Shown here piece after piece: positions 1-4,633 of a stretch of 5,315 nt of DNA; positions within the stretch are counted from its first letter, which is position 1; every line of letters begins with the position of its first letter. A program made the position numbers and the translations under genes. Below the pieces are notes generated by a model. It searched no databases, was not told where the DNA came from, and saw only the letters and a program-made list of their open reading frames with translations. This DNA is from Nocardioidaceae bacterium (GTDB taxonomy: Bacteria; Actinomycetota; Actinomycetes; Propionibacteriales; Nocardioidaceae): contig JAGQUE010000560.1 of the NCBI GenBank assembly GCA_020438665.1, forward strand, positions 1 through 5,315. The letters run 5' to 3'.

Positions 1-755
1 CGCTTCGGGAGATCCTTGACGTCCAGGATCTCGTCGGAGTGGTAGGCCGCCATCGGGACCTCCGACGTACCGACCAGATAGAGGTCCTCGCCCTCGATCC
101 GATAGACGTCGTCGGCCGCTTGGCCGAGGAAGCCGGTGCCCTCCATCGCGCGCGGCTTGACCAGCGACGGCGCGATCGCCTGGGTGAAGCCGGCCTCGCG
201 GGCCTGCTCCATCGCCAGGTTGATCAGCGCCAGCTCGAGCTGGGCCCCCACGCCGGTGAGGAAATAGAACCGGGCGCCCGACACCTTGGCGCCGCGGTCG
301 AGGTCGATCGCCCCCAGCAGCCGGCCCAGCTCGATGTGGTCGCGCGGCTCGAAACCCTCGGCCGCGAAGTCGCGCGGGGTCCCGATGACCTCGAGGACCC
401 GGAAGTCGTCCTCCCCGCCCGCCGGCGCCTCGTCGGCCGCCGGGTTGGGGATCGCCATCAAGGCGTCCCTCCACTCCTGCTCGGCCGCCGCCTGACGGGC
501 CTCGGCCTCCTTGACCTCGGCCGACAGGCTCTTGGTGCGGGCCAGCAGCGCCGCCTTCTTCTCGCCCTGGGCCGCGGCCACCTGCTTGCCCAGCCCCTTC
601 TGCTCGGCGCGGAGCCCTTCATAGGCCGAGATGGCCTGGCGGCGCGCCTCGTCTGCGACCACGGCCCGATCGACGACATCACCGGACAGCCCGCGCTTGG
701 CCTGCGCGGCACGGATCAGGTCAGGGGAGTCACGGAGGACACGCGGATCGATCAT
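1..755 (-). CDS. serS: Seryl-tRNA synthetase, N-terminal 251 codons (3' end cut by window edge)
   Basis: This class II aminoacyl-tRNA synthetase charges tRNA-Ser (and tRNA-Sec where present) with serine in the cytoplasm. Translation from the ATG at 755 gives MIDPRVLRDSPDLIRAA, the typical SerRS N-terminus. Residues about 27-100 are rich in A, E, K, Q and R, as expected for the long antiparallel coiled-coil arm that grips the tRNA variable arm. The catalytic domain follows: I-P-N-P at 102-105, a motif 1 region around Q192-P196, and the serine-binding T-x-E loop at T230-S231-E232. The window ends at residue 251, before motifs 2 and 3, so roughly 170 residues of a usual 420-430 are missing. No stop or frameshift is seen. 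It is transcribed away from the PAP2-DAGK gene. There is no Shine-Dalgarno sequence before the start; a -10-like TAGCCT ends 7 nt upstream. The family call is very secure. Confidence 0.97.
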   Translation of the reverse strand, partial: MIDPRVLRDSPDLIRAAQAKRGLSGDVVDRAVVADEARRQAISAYEGLRAEQKGLGKQVAAAQGEKKAALLARTKSLSAEVKEAEARQAAAEQEWRDALMAIPNPAADEAPAGGEDDFRVLEVIGTPRDFAAEGFEPRDHIELGRLLGAIDLDRGAKVSGARFYFLTGVGAQLELALINLAMEQAREAGFTQAIAPSLVKPRAMEGTGFLGQAADDVYRIEGEDLYLVGTSEVPMAAYHSDEILDVKDLPK

Positions 756-762
756 GGGATTC

Positions 763-768
763 AGGCTA
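763..768 (-). promoter_or_regulatory. Putative -10 box of a leaderless serS promoter
   Basis: On the minus strand TAGCCT matches the actinobacterial TANNNT -10 pattern and is followed by 7 nt (GAATCCC) and then the serS ATG. That spacing would place the transcription start at or next to the A of the ATG, giving a leaderless mRNA. The lack of a purine-rich ribosome site upstream agrees with this. No convincing -35 hexamer is visible. The call is inferred from spacing only. Confidence 0.5.
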
Positions 769-798
769 GTGCCTCGCCGCGGCTCCGGCCGGGTCGAT

Positions 799-811
799 GC
801 CGGTGACCGGC
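799..811. repeat. 13-bp palindrome between serS and the PAP2-DAGK gene
   Basis: GCCGGTGACCGGC has 6-bp perfect arms around a central G and lies in the middle of the 94-bp divergent gap. It is upstream of both putative -10 boxes, so it could be an operator serving either direction. In DNA this GC-rich, short palindromes of C and G also arise by chance, so the call is weak. Confidence 0.25.
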
Positions 812-836
812 CGCGAGCCGGGTCGGCACAGGAGGG

Positions 837-842
837 CATACT
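837..842 (+). promoter_or_regulatory. Putative -10 box for the PAP2-DAGK gene
   Basis: CATACT (one mismatch to TATACT) is followed by 7 nt and then the ATG at 850, the same geometry as at serS on the other strand. It suggests a leaderless transcript. An alternative reading is that AGGAGG at 830-835 is a Shine-Dalgarno site; it is too far from the ATG (14 nt between them) but well placed for an in-frame CTG at 841. No clear -35 box is seen. Confidence 0.4.
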
Positions 843-849
843 GCACCTC

Positions 850-2424
850 ATGCTCGACCGACCACGCGGCACGCTGCTCGCGTGGTCGGCGATGCTGTTC
901 GTGCTCTTCGCCGTCCTCGCCGTCGCAGTCACCCGCGACCGGTCGCCCCTCGACGCCATCGACACCCTCGGGAGGTCGGCGGAGGAGTGGGCGAACGGCG
1001 TCGGCTGGCTCGACCACGTCCTCCTCGTCATCGAGGCCGCGTTCGGCACCCTGGCGATGACGATCTATAGCGTCGTGGTCACCGGCGCGCTGCTCGTGAA
1101 GCGGTTCTGGCGCGCCGCGATCTTCACCGCCGCCGTCATGTCGGTCGCCGCGCTGGCCACCACCGGGCTCAAGGTGTGGCTCGGCCGTGCCCGGCCCGGC
1201 TGGCAGGACCCGATCGCCCTGCTCCAGAGTGGATCGTTCCCCTCCGGCCACGCGTTGTCGGTCACGGCGTTCATGGGCGTGATGATGCTGCTGGCCTCGA
1301 TGCTGCTGCGCAAGCGCGGCCCCCGTCGTACGGTCTATGCCGCCGCGGTGCTGCTCGACCTGGTCGTCCTGGCCGACCGCATCCTCCTCGGACGCCACTT
1401 CCCCACCGACGTGCTCGGCGGCGCCCTGTTCGGCGCGGGGCTCGTGCTCCTCGGACTCGGCCTCTACAACCCCCTCCCGCGCAGCCTCGTCGAGACCGCC
1501 GCTCCCCTGCCCGAGGTGCTCCCGTCGACCCGCCAGGTCGCCGTGGTCGTCAACCCCGCCAAGGTCGAGGACATGGTGAACTTCCGGGCGATCGTCGCCG
1601 CCGCCGCCACCGCGGCCGGCTGGAACGAGCCGCTGTGGTACCAGACCACCATCGAGGACCCCGGCGCCGGCATGGCCCACGACGCCGCCTTCGGCGGGGC
1701 CGACCTCGTGCTGGTCTGCGGTGGCGACGGGACCGTCCGCGAGGTGTGCGCCGAGCTGGCAGGGACCGGCGTCCCGATCGCGATCATCCCGGTCGGCACC
1801 GGCAACCTGCTGGCCCGCAACCTGGACATCCCGCTGTTCGTGCGCAGCGCCGTGGACGTCGCGTTCAACGGCCAGGACCGCGCCATCGACCTGGTCGCGG
1901 TCAGCGGGGACGGGCTCGAGGACACCACCTTCCTGGTCATGGCCGGGATGGGGTTCGACGCGGCGATGATGGAGGGTGTCAACGAGGAGGTGAAGGCCAA
2001 GGTCGGCTGGCTGGCCTATGTCATCTCGGGGCTCAAGGCGCTGATGTTCCCCGCTGCGGCCGTGGACATCTCCGTCGACGGCAACGAGTTCACCCGCCAC
2101 CGCGCCCGGACGGTCGTCGTGGGCAACGTCGGCTATCTCCAGGCCGGCATGCCACTGCTGCCCGACGCCGCCATCGACGACGGGCTGCTCGACGTGGTGG
2201 TCCTGCACCCCAAGCGCTTCTTGTCGTGGATCCCGCTCGCCGTCCGGGTGCTGGCCCGGCGCCGCAACACCGACGAGCTGGTCAACCGGATGACCGGACG
2301 GACCGTGTCGCTGCGCGCTCACGGCGACACTCCCCGCCAGCTCGACGGCGACTCGATCGGCTCCGGTCGCGAGCTCCACATGGAGTGCCTGCCCGGCCGC
2401 GTCCTCGTCCGCGTCCCCCGCTGA
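850..2424 (+). CDS. PAP2 phosphatase / diacylglycerol kinase fusion protein
   Basis: This 524-residue membrane protein joins two lipid-phosphate enzymes. Residues 1-206 form a PAP2 domain with about six hydrophobic segments (near 9-27, 57-82, 89-107, 135-153, 162-180 and 187-205). Its motifs are K108-x6-R115-P116, P131-S-G-H134 and D176-R177-x5-H183-x3-D187; the third usually begins with S, here it is D. H183 is the expected phosphohistidine nucleophile and H134 the acid. After a linker, residues about 228-524 are a DAGK/LcbK catalytic domain: V-N-P at 234-236, G291-G-D-G-T295 for ATP, P314-V-G-T-G-N319, and an L-D-G-D segment near the C-terminus. PAP2 enzymes remove phosphate from lipids such as phosphatidate; DAGK enzymes phosphorylate lipids such as diacylglycerol. 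The true substrates are unknown. Reading is open upstream to 631, but that part runs antisense through serS, so ATG 850 is chosen; CTG 841 is an alternative. It probably forms its own transcription unit, convergent with the DUF4446 gene. Confidence 0.93.
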   Translation: MLDRPRGTLLAWSAMLFVLFAVLAVAVTRDRSPLDAIDTLGRSAEEWANGVGWLDHVLLVIEAAFGTLAMTIYSVVVTGALLVKRFWRAAIFTAAVMSVAALATTGLKVWLGRARPGWQDPIALLQSGSFPSGHALSVTAFMGVMMLLASMLLRKRGPRRTVYAAAVLLDLVVLADRILLGRHFPTDVLGGALFGAGLVLLGLGLYNPLPRSLVETAAPLPEVLPSTRQVAVVVNPAKVEDMVNFRAIVAAAATAAGWNEPLWYQTTIEDPGAGMAHDAAFGGADLVLVCGGDGTVREVCAELAGTGVPIAIIPVGTGNLLARNLDIPLFVRSAVDVAFNGQDRAIDLVAVSGDGLEDTTFLVMAGMGFDAAMMEGVNEEVKAKVGWLAYVISGLKALMFPAAAVDISVDGNEFTRHRARTVVVGNVGYLQAGMPLLPDAAIDDGLLDVVVLHPKRFLSWIPLAVRVLARRRNTDELVNRMTGRTVSLRAHGDTPRQLDGDSIGSGRELHMECLPGRVLVRVPR

Positions 2425-2443
2425 CCAGCGAGCTGGGATCAGC
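2420..2443. terminator. Possible bidirectional stem-loop across two convergent stop codons
   Basis: GCTGA (2420-2424) pairs with TCAGC (2439-2443), and inside it CCAG (2425-2428) pairs with CTGG (2433-2436) around a CGAG loop, with a two-base bulge (GA, 2437-2438). The stop codons of the PAP2-DAGK gene and the DUF4446 gene both lie in the outer stem. There is no T-tract on either side, so if it terminates transcription it is not a classical intrinsic terminator. Confidence 0.3.
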
Positions 2444-2840
2444 GCGGGCGGGCAAGGCCGACGGCCTGGCGCTCCTCGGGGGACAGCTCCTGCTCGGCGA
2501 CCCAGCCGCCGATGGCCTTGGCATAGGTCCGCGCGTCACTGCGCCCGTGGACCGAGGTCAGCACGAGCCCGTCACCCTCGTCGTCGAGCAGCGCCACCGA
2601 CCAGGACTGGTGTCCACCCATGTCCGGGAAGGCGTCATAGCGGACCACCGACACGTGCCGCAGCGCCGCCCGCCCCTCCGCCTGCAGCGCCGCGACCTCC
2701 CGCCTCAGCGCGAGCACGTCGAGGGGCAGGTCCTCCTCGCCGGCCACGGCGCGCCGCGGCGTCGTCCGACGCCAGGCGGCCGCGGCCAGTCCGACCGCGA
2801 GCAGCGCCAGCAGGAGGTCGACAACGAGCCACCAGGTCAT
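2439..2840 (-). CDS. DUF4446 family membrane-anchored protein, function unknown
   Basis: This 133-residue protein starts MTWWLVVDLLLALLAV, a single N-terminal hydrophobic segment (about residues 3-23) followed by basic residues (W23-R24-R25), so it is probably an inner-membrane anchor with a cytoplasmic body. Residues 40-60 look like a short helical or coiled-coil stretch (L-x2-L-R-R-E-V-A-A-L). The core carries the DUF4446 signature V-R-Y-D-A-F-x-D-M-G-G (66-76), S-W-S-V-A-L-L-D (79-86), G-L-V-L-T-S (91-96) and R-x3-R-T-Y-A-K (100-108), then L-S-P-E-E (119-123). The family has no established biochemical role that I know of. It lies 11 bp downstream of the phosphodiesterase gene on the same strand and may be cotranscribed with it, although it has its own -10-like hexamer. 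The ATG at 2840 is chosen because the upstream extension runs through the neighbour in another frame and is low-complexity. No Shine-Dalgarno site is visible. Confidence 0.88.
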   Translation of the reverse strand: MTWWLVVDLLLALLAVGLAAAAWRRTTPRRAVAGEEDLPLDVLALRREVAALQAEGRAALRHVSVVRYDAFPDMGGHQSWSVALLDDEGDGLVLTSVHGRSDARTYAKAIGGWVAEQELSPEERQAVGLARPR

Positions 2841-2848
2841 GTGGCAAG

Positions 2849-2854
2849 AGCCTA
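2849..2854 (-). promoter_or_regulatory. Putative -10 box for the DUF4446 gene, overlapping the upstream stop codon
   Basis: On the minus strand TAGGCT fits TANNNT and ends 8 nt before the DUF4446 ATG, compatible with a leaderless start. Its first three bases are the TAG stop codon of the phosphodiesterase gene. A downstream internal promoter in a two-gene unit is one explanation; chance is another, because the TAG is fixed by the stop codon. Confidence 0.35.
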
Positions 2855-3646
2855 GGCGGACCGGCCCGCCCCGCTCGGCAACGCGCTGACGTGGCCGACC
2901 AGGCCGCGCAACCGGTCGGGGTGGTTGGTGATGACCCCGTCCACGCCATAGCCGACGACACGACGCAGCTGGCGCGATGTGTTGGGGGTCCACACCGACA
3001 CCCGGAGACCAGCGTCACGCAGCCGCTGGACGGTCTCGCGGTCGACGGCCGGGACCGATGGGTTGACCTGGTGGGCGAACCGCCGGGCCACGGCGATGAG
3101 GTCGGCGGTGGGCCTGTCCTCGGTCAGCATCCCCACGGGGACGTGCGGCATCAGGCGGTGGAAACGGAGCAGCCAGTCGTGGTCGAACGACTGGATCGTC
3201 ACCTGGCCGCGCGACTCCGCCCGGACCAGCGCGGGCGCGCTGAGCAGCTCGAAGGTGAGGTCCATCTCGATGCCGGGATAGGTGCTCGGATGCTTCATCT
3301 CGATGAGCAGCCCGGCCCGCCCGCCAATGGCCTCGGCCCACTCACGCAGGGTCGGGATCTGCTCGCCGGCATAGTCGCCGCCGAACCATGAGCCGGCGTC
3401 GAGTCGCTTGATCTCGGCCAGCGTCAGCTCGGCCACCCGCAGCCGCCCCCGGCCGGGGAAGACGCGCAGGCCGTCCGTCGTACGACGCACGTGGCGGTCG
3501 TGCAGCACGACGAGCTCGCCGTCGCGGGTGCGGTGGACATCGCACTCGACCGCATCGACCCCGTGCTGGACGGCGAGCCGGGCGGCGGCGAGCGTGTTCT
3601 CAGGGGCGGCGGCGGAGGCGCCGCGGTGAGCGATGACGGTGGTCAT
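2852..3646 (-). CDS. Glycerophosphodiester phosphodiesterase (GDPD, cytoplasmic type)
   Basis: The 264-residue product hydrolyses glycerophosphodiesters from deacylated phospholipids to glycerol 3-phosphate and an alcohol. It is a compact GDPD TIM barrel: A-H7-R8-G9 at the start, P15-E-N-T18, V33-E34-C-D36-V, L48-H49-D50, I115-E116-M-K118 and Q152-S-F-D155, ending with V-S-V-W-T-P-N and G-V-D-G-V-I-T-N-H-P-D. Expected catalytic residues are H7 and H49, and expected metal ligands E34, D36 and E116. There is no signal peptide, so it should be cytoplasmic, like UgpQ rather than periplasmic GlpQ. Its length is typical for the short form. The start MTTVIAHRGAS is fixed by the HRG motif and by a good AAGGAG ribosome site 5 nt upstream. 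The frame stays open for 505 more codons upstream, but that is antisense to pheA and its neighbour. It is divergent from pheA and precedes the DUF4446 gene. Confidence 0.95.
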   Translation of the reverse strand: MTTVIAHRGASAAAPENTLAAARLAVQHGVDAVECDVHRTRDGELVVLHDRHVRRTTDGLRVFPGRGRLRVAELTLAEIKRLDAGSWFGGDYAGEQIPTLREWAEAIGGRAGLLIEMKHPSTYPGIEMDLTFELLSAPALVRAESRGQVTIQSFDHDWLLRFHRLMPHVPVGMLTEDRPTADLIAVARRFAHQVNPSVPAVDRETVQRLRDAGLRVSVWTPNTSRQLRRVVGYGVDGVITNHPDRLRGLVGHVSALPSGAGRSA

Positions 3647-3651
3647 CGGGG

Positions 3652-3657
3652 CTCCTT
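3652..3657 (-). promoter_or_regulatory. Shine-Dalgarno site of the phosphodiesterase gene
   Basis: On the minus strand AAGGAG lies 5 nt before the ATG at 3646. It is the only strong, well-spaced ribosome site before a chosen start in the window. It fixes the start and shows that this mRNA has a 5' leader, unlike the probable leaderless neighbours. Confidence 0.85.
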
Positions 3658-3676
3658 CGGTGGGGTGTCTCCACCG
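3658..3676 (-). repeat. Inverted repeat abutting the phosphodiesterase ribosome site
   Basis: In the leader RNA, CGGTGG and CCACCG form a 6-bp perfect stem with a 7-nt loop, ending exactly at the base before AAGGAG. A smaller alternative hairpin, GGTG-GAGA-CACC with a GNRA-type loop, uses the same left arm, so the two cannot coexist. It may affect translation or mRNA stability; this is inference. Confidence 0.4.
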
Positions 3677-3739
3677 TGCGATGCCGCTGCCACCGCGGCG
3701 TGTCCGGCAGGCGAACAGGCGTCGACCGTCCACGGAACT

Positions 3740-3766
3740 GTCGGGGTGGCGCGCCTCGCCACCGAC
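3740..3766. repeat. Inverted repeat just upstream of the pheA -10 region
   Basis: GTCGG-GG-TGGCG (3740-3751) and CGCCACCGAC (3757-3766) are complementary over 10 bp with a two-base bulge and a 5-nt spacer. If pheA transcription starts at or near 3785, the repeat covers roughly -45 to -19, a typical repressor or activator site. It also lies upstream of the divergent phosphodiesterase gene. Confidence 0.35.
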
Positions 3767-3772
3767 GCATGG

Positions 3773-3778
3773 GAAAAT
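3773..3778 (+). promoter_or_regulatory. Putative extended -10 box of pheA
   Basis: GAAAAT, preceded by TGG (extended -10 pattern TGn), ends 6 nt before the GTG at 3785. It is one of the few A-rich stretches in the window. It would put the start point at or beside the GTG, giving a leaderless mRNA; no ribosome site is present. The first base departs from the usual T. Confidence 0.4.
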
Positions 3779-3784
3779 GACCGG

Positions 3785-4624
3785 GTGATCCCACGACGCA
3801 TCGCCTATCAGGGCGAGCCCGGCGCCAACTCCCACTTGGTGTGCAAGCAGCACTACCCCGAGATGGAGGCGCTGCCGTGCGCGTCGTTCGAGGACGCCTT
3901 CTCCGCCGTTGAGACCGGTGAGGCCGACCTGGGGCTGATCCCGATCGACAACTCCATCGCGGGCCGGGTCAGCGACATCCACCACTTCCTGCCGCGCACG
4001 ACGCTGCACATCATCGCCGAGCACTTCCTGCGCATCCAGTTCGCGCTCATGGCGCTCCCGGGCGCGAGCGTCGAGTCGATCAAGACCGTGCACAGCCACG
4101 TCCACGCGCTCGGCCAGTGCCGCAAGGTCATCAAGGAGCTCCAGCTCCGCCCCGTCATCGCCGGTGACACCGCCGGCGCCGCCCGCGAGGTGGCAGAGGC
4201 GGGCGACCTCTCCCAGGCCGCGATCGCGCCCCCGCTGGCCGCCGAGACCTATGGTCTGGAGATCCTGCGCGACGACGTCGAGGACGAGACCCACAACACC
4301 ACACGGTTCGTCGTCCTGTCCCGCGCGATGGTCCAGGCGCCCCGGGGCGACGGCCCGATCGTGACGTCGTTCATCTTCAACGTGCGCAACCTGCCGGCGG
4401 CCCTCTACAAGGCGCTCGGCGGTTTCGCGACCAACGGCGTCAACATGACCAAGCTGGAGTCCTACATGGTCGGCGGCCACTTCGCCGCCACCCAGTTCCT
4501 CGCCGAGGTCGACGGCCACCCCGACGACCCGTCGGTGAAGCGGGCGCTCGAGGAGCTCCGGTTCTTCACCACCGACGTCAAGATCCTGGGCGTCTATCCC
4601 GCCGACCCCGGCCGCCGGGGCTGA
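3785..4624 (+). CDS. pheA: Prephenate dehydratase with ACT regulatory domain
   Basis: The 279-residue enzyme converts prephenate to phenylpyruvate, the committed step to phenylalanine. The catalytic domain (about 4-180) has two periplasmic-binding-protein-like lobes, with R5-I-A-Y-Q-G-E-P-G-A-N-S16 at the start, P53-I-D-N-S-I-A-G-R61, V102-H-S-H-V-H-A-L109, G127-D-T-A-G131 and the catalytic T172-T-R-F175. An ACT domain (about 193-271) should bind phenylalanine for feedback control; A206-L-Y replaces the usual GAL(V) and L224-E-S-Y-M228 replaces the usual ESRP. There is no chorismate mutase domain, so that activity must be encoded elsewhere. The frame is open back to 3491, but this upstream part is antisense to the phosphodiesterase gene and lacks family similarity; GTG 3785 gives VIPRRIAYQG, matching the family N-terminus. 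The GDT1-like gene follows after 9 bp. Motif style resembles alpha-proteobacterial and related PheA proteins more than the mycobacterial one. Confidence 0.95.
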   Translation: MIPRRIAYQGEPGANSHLVCKQHYPEMEALPCASFEDAFSAVETGEADLGLIPIDNSIAGRVSDIHHFLPRTTLHIIAEHFLRIQFALMALPGASVESIKTVHSHVHALGQCRKVIKELQLRPVIAGDTAGAAREVAEAGDLSQAAIAPPLAAETYGLEILRDDVEDETHNTTRFVVLSRAMVQAPRGDGPIVTSFIFNVRNLPAALYKALGGFATNGVNMTKLESYMVGGHFAATQFLAEVDGHPDDPSVKRALEELRFFTTDVKILGVYPADPGRRG

Positions 4625-4633
4625 CGGGACGCC

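Noticed and set aside
631..849. N-terminal extension of the PAP2-DAGK reading frame by 73 codons
   Set aside because: It runs antisense through the 5' end of serS and is Arg/Ser-rich with no domain. The hydrophobic first segment and the -10/ribosome signals point to 850 (or 841).
766..2379. 537-codon open frame on the minus strand opposite the PAP2-DAGK gene
   Set aside because: The translation is dominated by G, D, H, R, Q and V with no recognisable motif, the usual mirror frame of a GC-rich gene.
1176..2855. 559-codon plus-strand open frame
   Set aside because: It is an Arg/Pro/Gly-rich out-of-frame translation crossing two real genes and is typical of high-GC DNA.
3491..3784. 98-codon extension at the N-terminus of PheA
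   Set aside because: It overlaps the phosphodiesterase gene on the other strand and is not part of the PheA family; the family N-terminus begins at GTG 3785.
3777..3788. ATG-ACC-GGG-TGA mini-frame overlapping the pheA GTG
   Set aside because: Three codons with no ribosome site, and it lies within or after the putative -10 box, so it is probably not transcribed as an upstream reading frame.
4625..4633. Manganese riboswitch (yybP-ykoY type) before the transporter
   Set aside because: Only 9 bp separate it from pheA, so there is no room for a riboswitch directly upstream.
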